This document shows positions 9,278 to 18,199 of a stretch of 64,000 nucleotides of DNA, in pieces. The stretch is from assembly GCF_040712085.1 (NCBI RefSeq), contig NZ_JBFCVK010000001.1, forward strand, positions 512,762 to 576,761, in the 5' to 3' direction. The position numbers and the translations under genes are program-made. Within the stretch, counting starts at the first letter, position 1; every line of letters starts with the position of its first letter. The notes beneath the pieces were generated by a model. The model was given only the letters and a program-made list of their open reading frames with translations, did no database searches and was not told the origin of the DNA. The stretch is from Aquibaculum sediminis (lineage in GTDB: Bacteria > Pseudomonadota > Alphaproteobacteria > Kiloniellales > DSM-21159).

Positions 9278-10105
9278 TCACGCAACTTGCTGCAAGCAGG
9301 TCAAGGCCGCATCGCGGAGCCTTGCGCTGCCGGCGCAAACCACCCGCCCGTCGGACTCCAGGGTCAAAGGCTGGCCCTGCCAGTCACAGACGACGCCGCC
9401 TGCGCCTTCCACGACGGGCAAGAGCGCCATGAAGTCATAGGGCTGAAGATCGCCCTCGACCACGAGATCGACCCAGCCACTGGCAAGCTGCGCGTAGCAG
9501 AAGCAATCACCGCCGAACAGCGCGAGGCGGGTTTTGGCCGCCAGACGCGCGAAGGCGGCGCCGTCCCGGGCTGACGCCGCAAACATCTGTGGAGAGGTAC
9601 AGCGGAGGATCGCCTGCTCGAGATCGTCGCACGCACGCACCTGGACCGTCGATGTCGCACCCTGCGGGTCTCGATGACGCGTGGGATGGCCGAGCGCGCC
9701 GACCCAGCGCTCACCCAGCGCCGGCATGGAGATCACCCCGGCCAGGGGGCGGCCACGATGGGTCAGTGCAACCAGCGTGCCGAAGATCGGATTGCCGGTG
9801 ATGAAGGCCTTGGTGCCGTCGATGGGGTCCAGGATCCACACATAGTCGGAGTCCGCGCCCTGGACACCATGTTCTTCCCCGACGATGCCGTGGTCCGGCA
9901 CCTCCTCGGCGAGAATCGCCCGCATGGCCGCCTCTGCCTCGCGATCGGCGCGGGTGACAGGACTTTCGTCCGCTTTGGTGTCCACGTCCAGCGGGCTGCG
10001 GAAATAGCGCAGGGCGATTTCGCCCCCCACATCCGCCAACCTCTCTGCAAGAGAAACGAGGCCTGCGGGGCAGGCCTCGTTGCTGTCATCGGCGATGACC
10101 GTCAT
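9278..10105 (-). CDS. hisN: Inositol monophosphatase family enzyme, histidinol-phosphatase type
   Basis: The 275-aa protein has the metal-binding motifs of the IMPase superfamily: GEEHG (about residue 78), DPIDGTKAF (about 92-100) and, near the C terminus, YDFMALLPVVEGAGG. The GTKAF form and length match the HisN branch that dephosphorylates L-histidinol phosphate, although inositol or adenosine 3',5'-bisphosphate are possible substrates. The ATG at 10105 is preferred because upstream residues are out of family and would overlap the cytochrome gene. Eleven nucleotides separate it from the end of the cytochrome c gene on the same strand. Confidence 0.82.
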   Translation of the reverse strand: MTVIADDSNEACPAGLVSLAERLADVGGEIALRYFRSPLDVDTKADESPVTRADREAEAAMRAILAEEVPDHGIVGEEHGVQGADSDYVWILDPIDGTKAFITGNPIFGTLVALTHRGRPLAGVISMPALGERWVGALGHPTRHRDPQGATSTVQVRACDDLEQAILRCTSPQMFAASARDGAAFARLAAKTRLALFGGDCFCYAQLASGWVDLVVEGDLQPYDFMALLPVVEGAGGVVCDWQGQPLTLESDGRVVCAGSARLRDAALTCLQQVA

Positions 10106-10116
10106 GGCGTTGTCTA

Positions 10117-11220
10117 CTACTCGAGTGGCGCGGGATCGTCGCTCTTGCTGCGCAAGAAGGCGATCATGGCTGCCCGGTCGGCCGCATCGCGCAGGCCTGG
10201 GAAGACCATTCGGGTTCCCGGCATCCAATCGCGCGGGGCTTCCAGGAAGGCATCCAGGTTCTCATAGGTCCAGGTGACACCCTCCGCACCCATCTCCCGG
10301 GCGGCGTCCGAGTAGTTGAAACCGTCGAGGTGGGCCACCGAGGCGCCGACGATCTCCCAGAGATTGGGACCGACGCGGTTCGGACCACCCTCGTCCGCCG
10401 TGTGGCAGGCCGCACAACGACGGAACAGGCTCTCGCCGTCGGCCGGGTCGGCATCGCCGATCGCCGCCAGCAGCTCGCCGTCACCCTCGACTGCCGTTTC
10501 CTCGGCGCCGGCGGCAGCCTCTTCGCCCTCGGCCTCCTCGGGCGCGGCCTCTTCAGTGGCGGCTTCGGTGCCTTCTTCCTCGCTTGAGGCCTGCTCCTCG
10601 CCTTCAGCCTCGGCCTGGCCTTCGCCTTCGGCCTCAGCAGGCTCGGCTTCCTCTTCGCCGACCACTTCCTGGATCTCTTCCTCAGTGGGCAGCGCCGCCG
10701 GATCGTCGGACAGGCTGCGCAGATAAGCGATCAGGTTGGCGCGATCCTCAACATCGCGCATGCCACCATAACTCATGCGCGTGCCCGGAATGGTCTCTCG
10801 GGGGTTCTCGATGAAGGCGTTCAGCGCCTCGTAGGTCCAGGGCTCATCGCTCAAGGACGCCATGGCGTCTGAATAGTTGAAGCCCTCCGCATGCGCATGC
10901 GAGGCGCCCACGATGTCCCAGAGGTTCGGGCCAACGCGATGCGCCCCGCCCTCGTCGACTGTGTGGCAGGCGGCGCAGGCCCGGAAGGCCGCTTCGCCGG
11001 CTTCGACGTCAGCATCCGCAAGCAGCGGCAGCACGGGCTCGAGACCCGGCTCCTCCGCTTCCGCGGGCGCCGCTCCTCCGGCGTCGCTGACTTCGATAGG
11101 ATAGGCATTCTCTTCAAGCGAAGCCGGGTGAACCAGCAGCTTGGCAATGAAGCCGGTGGACATTGCAACCACGCCGGCAGTGAGAACCGCCGCGGCCATC
11201 TTGTTCAGCTCGAGGGACAT
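10117..11220 (-). CDS. Membrane-anchored dihaem cytochrome c with duplicated domain and acidic linker
   Basis: The 367-aa protein starts with an uncleaved-looking hydrophobic helix (about residues 8-30) and carries two class I cytochrome c domains. The haem-binding motifs are CAACH at 82-86 and CAACH at 269-273, each followed by GPNLW and by a candidate Met ligand (GTRM, residues 149 and 338). The domains are close copies of one another (GASxAHxxGFNYSDA in both), which shows an internal duplication. Between them (about 178-247) lies a stretch made almost only of Glu, Ala and Gly. Each domain resembles membrane cytochrome c-552/CycM type carriers between the bc1 complex and oxidases. A periplasmic electron-transfer role is well supported; the partners are not. 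Confidence 0.85.
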   Translation of the reverse strand: MSLELNKMAAAVLTAGVVAMSTGFIAKLLVHPASLEENAYPIEVSDAGGAAPAEAEEPGLEPVLPLLADADVEAGEAAFRACAACHTVDEGGAHRVGPNLWDIVGASHAHAEGFNYSDAMASLSDEPWTYEALNAFIENPRETIPGTRMSYGGMRDVEDRANLIAYLRSLSDDPAALPTEEEIQEVVGEEEAEPAEAEGEGQAEAEGEEQASSEEEGTEAATEEAAPEEAEGEEAAAGAEETAVEGDGELLAAIGDADPADGESLFRRCAACHTADEGGPNRVGPNLWEIVGASVAHLDGFNYSDAAREMGAEGVTWTYENLDAFLEAPRDWMPGTRMVFPGLRDAADRAAMIAFLRSKSDDPAPLE

Positions 11221-11381
11221 CGCGCTCCGCTACCCTTTCGATGCGACCTGCGTCTGGGCGTGCCTGACCCGCGCATGAAGGAAAGCAAGGCTGCATCGAC
11301 CCCTGCCGAAATGCCATACCCCCACAGGCGCTTGCCGACGGCACCGGCCGATGCTTTAACCGCTCAAGCCCCGACCCGCAA

Positions 11382-12146
11382 GTGGAAGCCACAGCTTTGT
11401 CCGATCCCATCGTACTGATTCCCGCCCGTTTGGCCTCGACGCGGCTGCCGAACAAGCCGCTGGCCGACATTCACGGCAAACCCATGATCGTCCATGTCCT
11501 CGACCGGGCACGCGAAGCAGCGGTCGGCCCGGTGGTGGTCGCGGCTGCAGAAGCCGAGGTGGTGGAGGCTGTGGAGGCTGCAGGCGGCCGGGCGGTCCTG
11601 ACCGACCCCGACCTGCCGTCGGGTTCGGACCGCATCCACCAGGCGCTGCTGCGGATCGATCCGCAGGCGCGACATGATCTGATCGTCAATCTCCAGGGCG
11701 ACCTGCCCACGCTGGACCCGGAGTTGATCCGCGCCGTACTCAGCCCGCTGGCCGATCCGGCCGTCGATATCGGCACCCTGGCCGTGGAGATCGAGGACGC
11801 GCAGGAAAGGGACAATCCCAACGTGGTGAAGCCGGTCTGCGCCTTCGCTGAGAAGGCATCGATTGCCCGAGCGCTCTACTTCACCCGCTGCAGCGCACCC
11901 TGGGATGGGGGCGATCGGCAGAAGCCGCTCTATCACCACATCGGCATCTATGCCTATCGACGCGCCGCCTTGGACCGTTTCGTAGCCCTGCCGCCCAGCC
12001 CCTTGGAACTGCGGGAGAAACTGGAGCAGCTGCGCGCTCTAGAAGCCGGCATGCGCGTGGATGTGGCGCGCGTTGACACCCTTCCGCTGGGTGTCGATAC
12101 TCCCGCTGACCTTGAGAGGGCCCGCTCGCTTCTCGCGCCTCGCTGA
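11382..12146 (+). CDS. kdsB: 3-deoxy-manno-octulosonate cytidylyltransferase (KdsB)
   Basis: The 254-aa protein has the CMP-Kdo synthetase pattern: IPARLASTRLPNKPL at the N terminus, the DLPSGSDRI motif, NLQGDLPTL, and HIGIYAYRR. It activates Kdo with CTP for lipid A core assembly, which implies a lipopolysaccharide-bearing outer membrane. The GTG start at 11382 is used; an in-frame start slightly downstream cannot be excluded. It diverges from the cytochrome c gene across 161 nt and is followed after 34 nt by pheA on the same strand, a pairing common in Alphaproteobacteria. Confidence 0.93.
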   Translation: MEATALSDPIVLIPARLASTRLPNKPLADIHGKPMIVHVLDRAREAAVGPVVVAAAEAEVVEAVEAAGGRAVLTDPDLPSGSDRIHQALLRIDPQARHDLIVNLQGDLPTLDPELIRAVLSPLADPAVDIGTLAVEIEDAQERDNPNVVKPVCAFAEKASIARALYFTRCSAPWDGGDRQKPLYHHIGIYAYRRAALDRFVALPPSPLELREKLEQLRALEAGMRVDVARVDTLPLGVDTPADLERARSLLAPR

Positions 12147-12180
12147 GTCGCTCCCGCTGTTCCGAGAACCGGTGAATTCC

Positions 12181-13038
12181 ATGGCCGAAACCTCTACCGC
12201 CATTGCCTTTCAGGGCACGCACGGCGCCTATTCAGACATGGCCTGCCGGGCGGTCTTTCCCGAGCGAACCACCCTGCCCTGCGCCACCTTCGAGGAAGCC
12301 TTCGCCGCCGTGCGCGAAGGCGCGGCGGAACTGGCGATGATTCCCATCGAGAATTCCAGCGCCGGGCGGGTCGCCGACATCCATCACCTGCTGCCCGACT
12401 CGGGCCTGCACTTCATCGGCGAACATTTCCAGAAGGTGGAGCACCAGTTGCTGGCGCCCCCGGGGGCGACTCTGGAAGGGCTGGCGGAAGTTCACAGCCA
12501 TGAGCAAGCCCTGTCCCAGTGCCGCAAGTTTCTGCGCGAGCACGGCCTGCGGCCGGTGGTGCATGCCGATACGGCCGGCGCAGCCAAGGAGGTGTCGGAG
12601 CGCGGGGATCCGCGCATCGGTGCAGTTGCGTCCGCCCTGGCCGGGCGCGAATACGGTCTGCAAACCCTGCTGCCCGACGTGCAGGACCAGCGGCACAACA
12701 CGACCCGCTTCATCGTAATGGCACGGGAGCCGCTGGATATCGGCCCCGAGAACGGGCCGGTGATCACCTCACTGGTGTTCCGCGTGCGCTCCGTGCCGGC
12801 CGCGCTCTACAAGGCCATGGGCGGCTTCGCCACCAACGGCGTCAACATCACGAAGCTGGAAAGCTACATGATCGACGACCGCTTCACGGTGGCGCAGTTT
12901 TATGCGGACGTCGAAGGACATCCCGAACAGCGCCTGGTGCGCCTGGCCCTGGAAGAACTGGGATTCTTCAGCCGCGAGGTCCGCATCCTCGGCGTCTACC
13001 CCGCCGCCCCCTTCCGCCGCGGTGGCCATTCCATCTGA
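12181..13038 (+). CDS. pheA: Prephenate dehydratase
   Basis: The 285-aa protein converts prephenate to phenylpyruvate in phenylalanine synthesis. The N-terminal catalytic half has AFQGTHGAYSDMA, IPIENSSAGRV and the substrate loop DQRHNTTRF (Thr-Arg-Phe). The C-terminal ACT domain (about residues 195-275, with NITKLESYM) binds phenylalanine for feedback control. There is no fused chorismate mutase. The ATG at 12181 is right at the conserved start; the open frame upstream overlaps kdsB. Confidence 0.94.
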   Translation: MAETSTAIAFQGTHGAYSDMACRAVFPERTTLPCATFEEAFAAVREGAAELAMIPIENSSAGRVADIHHLLPDSGLHFIGEHFQKVEHQLLAPPGATLEGLAEVHSHEQALSQCRKFLREHGLRPVVHADTAGAAKEVSERGDPRIGAVASALAGREYGLQTLLPDVQDQRHNTTRFIVMAREPLDIGPENGPVITSLVFRVRSVPAALYKAMGGFATNGVNITKLESYMIDDRFTVAQFYADVEGHPEQRLVRLALEELGFFSREVRILGVYPAAPFRRGGHSI

Positions 13039-13062
13039 CAAGGGCAGGTCCCTGCCTGTCGG

Positions 13063-13677
13063 CTAGATCACCCAGTCGCCGACACTTACCAGCCCAACGA
13101 CCACCGCAACGAAGATCGCAACGGCCACTGTGCCGATTGCCAAGCCGACGAATACGACCAGGCCATCGTGCTGCAGCAGGCCCAGCGCAATCAGCAGCAG
13201 GGCCCAGCCTGGCACCCAGCCGGTGAAGGGCAGCGGCGCCACCGAGACCAGCGCAATGGCAATGCAGGCCAGCCCGAGCAGCCGGCCACCATCCCTGGCC
13301 CAGATGTTTGCGTAGCGCGGACGGATCAGGCGCTCCACCCGGCGCAGCGGCGGCACCACCTTCTCGCAGATCTGTTCCAAGCGCTCGCGCCCTACGGGCT
13401 TGTCCAGCAGCCAGTTCGGGAGCCAGAGACTCTGCTGTCCCAGCATGATCTGGACGGCGACTGCCAGGATGGGCAGTGCCAGGAGATTGGATATGAGTAG
13501 GGGTATGGGCAGTACCTGGGGAACCGTGAGCAGCAGCAAGGCCGAAGCCATGCTCCGGTCCCCCAGGGCATCGAGCAATTGGCGCAAGTGAATGGCCCCC
13601 GTCGGCAGGGTCCGTGGCAGGCCCTCCAGCAGGTCGGCTATGGAGCGGTTGTTTCGGCGCGGTGCGGGGACAGTCAC
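13063..13677 (-). CDS. ExoD-family membrane protein
   Basis: The 204-aa protein has the ExoD pattern: a short cytoplasmic N terminus (IADLLEGLP), a motif GDRSMASALLLLTVPQVLPIP, and about four to five hydrophobic segments, the last pair near the C terminus. ExoD was described in rhizobia as affecting exopolysaccharide production and alkali tolerance; its molecular role is not known. A GTG start at 13677 is chosen because it precedes the conserved part. It is convergent with pheA (24 nt apart) and divergent from mtaB. Confidence 0.75.
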   Translation of the reverse strand: MTVPAPRRNNRSIADLLEGLPRTLPTGAIHLRQLLDALGDRSMASALLLLTVPQVLPIPLLISNLLALPILAVAVQIMLGQQSLWLPNWLLDKPVGRERLEQICEKVVPPLRRVERLIRPRYANIWARDGGRLLGLACIAIALVSVAPLPFTGWVPGWALLLIALGLLQHDGLVVFVGLAIGTVAVAIFVAVVVGLVSVGDWVI

Positions 13678-13793
13678 GAAGAAGGCAAGCCCAGACAATG
13701 GTTTCCCTGCTGCGCAGAGACTGCGCAGCCGCCATGCGCGCCTGGCCCGGGGCGGCCATGGACAGCGCTCGCTTTGCTTCCTATAACCGCCGA

Positions 13794-15083
13794 ATGCGCT
13801 CAACCCTAGCAGAACCTTCCAGCGATCCGACGGACAGTGCCCTGGAGGTCGTCACCTTTGGCTGTCGGCTCAATGCCTATGAGTCCGAGGTGATGCGCCG
13901 GCATGCCCAGGCGGCCGGACTGGAACGCGCGGTGATTCTCAATTCCTGCGCCGTGACAGCCGAGGCCGAGCGGCAGTTCCGCCAGGCCGTGCGCAAGGCC
14001 AGGCGCGCGCATCCCGATGCCATGATCATCGTCACCGGCTGTGCCGTGCAGATCGATCCCGATCGTTACGCCGCCATGCCGGAAGTCGACCGCGTTCTGG
14101 GCAATCTCGAAAAGCTCGAGGCAGGCTCCTTCGACCCTCATGGCGTTCCGCGCGTCGTCGTGGCCGACATCATGGAAGCCCGGGAGACGGCGGGACACCT
14201 GATCGAGGGCTTCGCGGAGAAGACCCGCGCCTTCATCGAGGTGCAACAGGGCTGCGATCATCGCTGCACCTTCTGCATCATCCCCTACGGACGCGGCCCC
14301 AGCCGCTCGGTCCCCATGGGTGAGATCGTCGAACAGGTGCGGCGCCTCGTTGCCGCCGGCGTGCGCGAGGTGGTGGTGACCGGTGTGGACGTCACCTCCT
14401 ACGGCGGCGACCTGCCGGGGCAACCGAGCCTGGGGCAGATGCTGCGCCGCCTGCTGGCTTCCGTGCCGGAGTTGCCGCGCCTGCGCCTCTCCTCGCTCGA
14501 TCCGGTGGAGATCGACGAGGACCTCTATCGCCTGTTGGCCGAGGAGCCGCGGCTCATGCCGCACCTGCACCTTTCGGCCCAGGCCGGCGATGACCTCATT
14601 CTCAAACGCATGAAGCGCCGGCATCTGCGCCGCGATCTTCTGGCCGTCACCGAGAAGGTACGCCGCCTGCGCCCCGACGTGGTCTTCGGCGCCGATCTCA
14701 TCGCCGGCTTCCCGACCGAGGACGAAAGCATGTTCCGCAACAGCCTGAACCTGGTGGAGGATGCGGGCCTGACATGGCTGCATGTCTTCCCCTATTCCGA
14801 ACGCCCGGGCACCCCGGCCGCGCGCATGCCCGCCGTGCCGAAGCCCGAACGCAAGGAGCGCGCCGCCCGTCTGCGCGCCGCCGGAGACGCGGCCGTCGAC
14901 CGCTTTCTGGAAAGCCGGGTGGGGAGTCACGCAGAGGTCCTGATCGAACAGCCCGGCCTGGGCCGCTGCAGCCATTTCGCGCCCGTCTCCCTGGAAGGGC
15001 CGGTGGGCGAAATCGTAACGGCGCGAATCACCTCGCGCACAGGCAGCCAGTTGCAGGCACAGGCATTGGAGTCGGCAGCATGA
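13794..15083 (+). CDS. mtaB: tRNA threonylcarbamoyladenosine methylthiotransferase (MtaB)
   Basis: The 429-aa radical-SAM enzyme adds a methylthio group to t6A37 of tRNAs reading ANN codons. The N-terminal UPF0004 domain contributes three cysteines (FGCRLNAYES, NSCAVT, VTGCAV) for one 4Fe-4S cluster, the radical-SAM cluster sits in CDHRCTFCIIPYGRG, and a TRAM-like region closes the protein. FGCRLNAYES fits MtaB rather than MiaB or RimO. The ATG at 13794 precedes the first conserved strand. The stop overlaps ftsY by 4 nt (ATGA), so the two are probably co-translated. Confidence 0.92.
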   Translation: MRSTLAEPSSDPTDSALEVVTFGCRLNAYESEVMRRHAQAAGLERAVILNSCAVTAEAERQFRQAVRKARRAHPDAMIIVTGCAVQIDPDRYAAMPEVDRVLGNLEKLEAGSFDPHGVPRVVVADIMEARETAGHLIEGFAEKTRAFIEVQQGCDHRCTFCIIPYGRGPSRSVPMGEIVEQVRRLVAAGVREVVVTGVDVTSYGGDLPGQPSLGQMLRRLLASVPELPRLRLSSLDPVEIDEDLYRLLAEEPRLMPHLHLSAQAGDDLILKRMKRRHLRRDLLAVTEKVRRLRPDVVFGADLIAGFPTEDESMFRNSLNLVEDAGLTWLHVFPYSERPGTPAARMPAVPKPERKERAARLRAAGDAAVDRFLESRVGSHAEVLIEQPGLGRCSHFAPVSLEGPVGEIVTARITSRTGSQLQAQALESAA

Positions 15084-16000
15084 GCGGTTGGTTTTCGCGC
15101 CTCAAGGAAGGCCTTTCCCGCTCCTCCTCCCGACTCGGCGAAGGCATCACCGGCATCTTCACCAAGCGCAAGCTCGACGACGCGGCGCTGGAGGAACTGG
15201 AAGAACTGCTGATCGCCGCCGACCTCGGTGTGGCGCCGGCGGCCAAGCTGACGAGCCAACTCGCCCGCACCCGCTTCGGCAAGGATGTAAGCCCGGAAGA
15301 GATCCGCGGCGCCCTGGCCGAGGAAGCGGCCAAGATGCTGGAGCCGGTGGCACACCCGCTGGAGCCCGATCCGGCCCGCAAGCCGCATGTGGTCCTGGTG
15401 GTGGGCGTCAACGGCACCGGCAAGACGACCACCATCGGCAAGCTCGCCAAGTTCTACCGCGAGCAGGGCTTGAGCGTGGTGTTGGCCGCCGGGGACACCT
15501 TCCGCGCCGCGGCCATCGAGCAGCTGCAGATCTGGGGCGAGCGGACCGGTTGCCCGGTTGTCTCCGGCAAGCAGGGCGCCGACGCCGCGGGCTTGGCCTA
15601 CGATGCACTGCAGAGGGCGCAGAGCGAGCGGGCGGACCTGCTGCTGATCGATACAGCCGGCCGCCTGCACAACAAGGAAAACCTGATGGCCGAGCTGCAG
15701 AAGATCATTCGCGTGATCCGCAAGCTCGACCCCGAAGCGCCGCACGATGTGCTCCTGACCCTGGACGCCACCACCGGCCAGAACGCGCTCCAGCAGGTGT
15801 CCACCTTCAAGGACCTGGTGCATGTCAGCGGTCTGGTGGTGACCAAGCTCGACGGCTCCGCCCGTGGAGGCGTACTTGTCGCCCTCGCCGAGAAGTTCGG
15901 CCTGCCGGTGCATGCCGTGGGCGTGGGCGAAGGCGCCGACGACCTGCGACCTTTCGAAGCCAAGGCCTTTGCCCGCGGCTTGATGGGCCTGGACAGCTAG
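15080..16000 (+). CDS. ftsY: Signal recognition particle receptor FtsY
   Basis: The 306-aa protein has the SRP GTPase NG domain: helical N domain (about residues 25-90, LEELEELLIAADLG), G1 GVNGTGKTTT, DTFRAAAIEQL, G3 DTAGR, G4 TKLDG and the closing GEGADDLRPF. FtsY receives ribosome-nascent chain-SRP complexes at the membrane. The N terminus is short (MSGWFSRLKEGLSRSS), without the long acidic A domain of E. coli FtsY, which is usual in Alphaproteobacteria. It overlaps mtaB by 4 nt and is followed by the transporter gene after 3 nt. Confidence 0.95.
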   Translation: MSGWFSRLKEGLSRSSSRLGEGITGIFTKRKLDDAALEELEELLIAADLGVAPAAKLTSQLARTRFGKDVSPEEIRGALAEEAAKMLEPVAHPLEPDPARKPHVVLVVGVNGTGKTTTIGKLAKFYREQGLSVVLAAGDTFRAAAIEQLQIWGERTGCPVVSGKQGADAAGLAYDALQRAQSERADLLLIDTAGRLHNKENLMAELQKIIRVIRKLDPEAPHDVLLTLDATTGQNALQQVSTFKDLVHVSGLVVTKLDGSARGGVLVALAEKFGLPVHAVGVGEGADDLRPFEAKAFARGLMGLDS

Positions 16001-16003
16001 GCC

Positions 16004-16870
16004 ATGCCGGATCTGGGGGCGATGAGCCCTACGTGGGTTCTGCCCCTGGTGTTGCTGGCTGCGGCGCTGCACGCGACCTGGAACGCGCTGGTCAAGGCCG
16101 GCGGCGACCGCCTGGCGGTGCAGGCATTGGTGATGCTGGCACCTGGTCTCGTGGCGGCGCCCTTCCTGCTGTTCCTGCCTCTTCCGGCCGCAGCCGCCCT
16201 GCCCTTTCTCGTCGCGTCCGTCATCATCCACATCGCCTACAACGGCCTGCTGGCTGCGGCCTACCAACAGGGAGACCTCTCTCAGGTTTATCCCATCGCC
16301 CGCGGCTCCGCGCCGCTGCTGGTGGCGTTGGGCGGCTGGCTGCTGGCGGGCGAAACCAAGACCCCGGCGGAGATGGCCGCCATCGCAATCGTCAGCCTTG
16401 GCATTCTCGGGCTCTCATTGCGGCGCGGACCGCGCCGAGCCGGTGAGTTGCGCTCCGTCGTCCTGGCGCTGCTCGTCGGCCTGTCGATCGCCAGCTATTC
16501 CCTGGCCGACGGCCTGGGCGCGCGCAACGCAGGCTCGACGCTTAGCTACATCGCCTGGCTCTTCTTCCTCGAAGGCACGATCTTCATGGCCATCGTGGGC
16601 TACCTGCGGCGCGGGCGTCTCGTAAACAGCTTTCGCCCGATTCTGCTGCCCGGAATCGGCGGCGGCCTGATGGCGGGCACCGCCTATGCAATCGTCATCT
16701 GGGCCATGACCGTGGCACCCATGGCTCACGTGGTGGCCTTGCGGGAGACTAGCGTGCTGATGGCCGCGGCAATTGGCGCCTTCATCCTCAAGGAAGGCTT
16801 CGGCGCCCACCGCATCACTGCTTCGGCCCTGGTGGTGACCGGCGCTGTCCTGCTGCAGATCGTGCACTGA
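16004..16870 (+). CDS. DMT-superfamily (EamA) transporter
   Basis: The 288-aa protein consists almost only of hydrophobic helices, about ten, arranged as two EamA repeats (HATWNALVKAGGDR and AYQQGDLSQVYPIARG in the first; AYAIVIWAMTVAPMAHVVALRETSV in the second). This is the drug/metabolite transporter layout for small-molecule export or uptake; the substrate cannot be read. It follows ftsY by 3 nt and is probably co-transcribed. Confidence 0.85.
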   Translation: MPDLGAMSPTWVLPLVLLAAALHATWNALVKAGGDRLAVQALVMLAPGLVAAPFLLFLPLPAAAALPFLVASVIIHIAYNGLLAAAYQQGDLSQVYPIARGSAPLLVALGGWLLAGETKTPAEMAAIAIVSLGILGLSLRRGPRRAGELRSVVLALLVGLSIASYSLADGLGARNAGSTLSYIAWLFFLEGTIFMAIVGYLRRGRLVNSFRPILLPGIGGGLMAGTAYAIVIWAMTVAPMAHVVALRETSVLMAAAIGAFILKEGFGAHRITASALVVTGAVLLQIVH

Positions 16871-16895
16871 CTCTCCAGATCGGGTCGTGCCGAAG

Positions 16896-17570
16896 TCAGG
16901 CGACCTCTTCCCCGGCCTCGCCGGCTGGATTCTCCCGCGTCGGCATGCGGCGGATGTGCGGCACCACGTCCTGGGCAAAGACCTGCAGCAGGCGCTGCAA
17001 CTCCTCGATTGGCCGGGCGTGTTCGTCGACCCGAATGTCCCAGAGCGGATAGTCCTCGCTGTCGACCACATAGAGCGTCGCCGAGCGTTCCCCCTTGCGA
17101 TCTCCGCCGCCGGCGTCGGCGCTGGCCAATGCCTGCACCAGGCGCTCGGGCAGCGGCTGCCCTTCCAGCGCCAGGTAGCGTTCGCGCGCACGCTCCAGCA
17201 CCTCCGCCCCGGCAAGGCGATTGCCCTGCAGGCTGTAACCTTCTCCGGTGATATGACCCGACCAGACCGGGCAGCCTTCGCCGGTGAAGGCCGCCACCCG
17301 CCCCTGCGCGTCGACCACGGCCACTTGGCGCAGGTCCATGCGTGGATCGCGCGGCTTCAGGGCCTCAATGACGTCGAGAGCGGGCATGCCTCGCGCAAGC
17401 AGCGCCAGGCCGTCGATGCCGAGATAGGGATTGATCTGCGCCTGCGTCGCCACGGCGCCAACACCGGCCTGGGCATGGGTCAGCAATTTGCCCACGGCCG
17501 GCATGGCGGTCGCGGCGGCAATGCCGAACTGCCCGCTGCGCGGACAGCGGGCCACGATGGAGAAGGTCAA
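16896..17570 (-). CDS. DUF1028 family protein
   Basis: The 224-aa protein begins MTFSIVARCPRSGQFG and continues with AAATAMPAVGKLLTHAQAGVGAVATQA, the standard start of DUF1028 proteins, which have an Ntn-hydrolase-like fold. The middle holds VVDAQGRVAAFTGEGC, again conserved in the family. No activity is established for most members. It overlaps the DinB gene by 4 nt, so the two are likely one transcriptional unit. Confidence 0.8.
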   Translation of the reverse strand: MTFSIVARCPRSGQFGIAAATAMPAVGKLLTHAQAGVGAVATQAQINPYLGIDGLALLARGMPALDVIEALKPRDPRMDLRQVAVVDAQGRVAAFTGEGCPVWSGHITGEGYSLQGNRLAGAEVLERARERYLALEGQPLPERLVQALASADAGGGDRKGERSATLYVVDSEDYPLWDIRVDEHARPIEELQRLLQVFAQDVVPHIRRMPTRENPAGEAGEEVA

Positions 17571-18094
17571 GTGGCCGCTCCCGTGCCTGCCAGACCGAGG
17601 CCGGTCTCGCGCTGAAAGGTGATGAGATCAAGCCCCGGCGCATCGCCCGCCATCTGCGTAAGCAGGCAGTGAGCCTGGCCGCGGTGGTGGGTCTGATGAT
17701 TGAAGAAGTGGGTCAGGGCCGGCGCCAGCGGCTGCTCGATGTCCTCTGGTTTGGAGATCGTGCGGTAGCGAAAACTGCCGGCGAGCGCCGCGTCGTCCAG
17801 GCCGCCAACATAGTCTTCAATACGCCGGTCCTCCGCTTCACGGGCCGCAGTGAGTTCAGGCAGGGACTCGAAAAGGATCGCATCCAGCTGTGTCGGCGCT
17901 TCGCCCGTGCCGGTAAATCGCTGCATCCAGATCCGGTCGGCCACCAGCAGATGATTGAGCGTGCCATGCAGCGATCCGAAAAAGGCCCCGGCGTTGCGGC
18001 GATAGGCTTCCTCCGGCACCGCGGCAGCGGCTGCGTAAACGCGCCGATTGGCCCAGCTGTTGTAGCCAGCCAGTATGACAAACTGCTCCATCAT
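17567..18094 (-). CDS. DinB-family protein
   Basis: The 175-aa protein fits the DinB four-helix bundle of small thiol- or metal-dependent enzymes. Three histidines expected to bind a metal ion are present: HGTLNHLL (first His pair region, about residues 44-48) and HFFNHQTHHRGQAH (about 133-146). The family includes damage-inducible proteins and bacillithiol- or mycothiol-like transferases; the thiol used here is unknown. It is divergent from groEL and its start is 36 nt from the FNR/FixK-like box, so it may share control. Confidence 0.82.
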   Translation of the reverse strand: MMEQFVILAGYNSWANRRVYAAAAAVPEEAYRRNAGAFFGSLHGTLNHLLVADRIWMQRFTGTGEAPTQLDAILFESLPELTAAREAEDRRIEDYVGGLDDAALAGSFRYRTISKPEDIEQPLAPALTHFFNHQTHHRGQAHCLLTQMAGDAPGLDLITFQRETGLGLAGTGAAT

Positions 18095-18127
18095 CTCGCT
18101 CCTCTCCGTGTATGCGATCCGGCCTAG

Positions 18128-18145
18128 CCTTGACCCAGGTCAAGG
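18128..18145. promoter_or_regulatory. FNR/FixK-type binding box in the dinB-groEL divergent region
   Basis: CCTTGAC-CCAG-GTCAAGG is a perfect 7-bp inverted repeat whose core TTGAC-N4-GTCAA fits the CRP/FNR family site (FixK, Anr, Dnr type: TTGAN6TCAA). Its centre is 63 nt before the groEL ATG. An AATACT at 18165-18170 could act as the -10 element, which puts the box near -41.5 as in class II activation. The activating protein is not in this window. Confidence 0.6.
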
Positions 18146-18199
18146 CCGCCGATTCCCGCTATGCAATACTCTCCATATTCCCAAGACAGGAGTCGCGTC

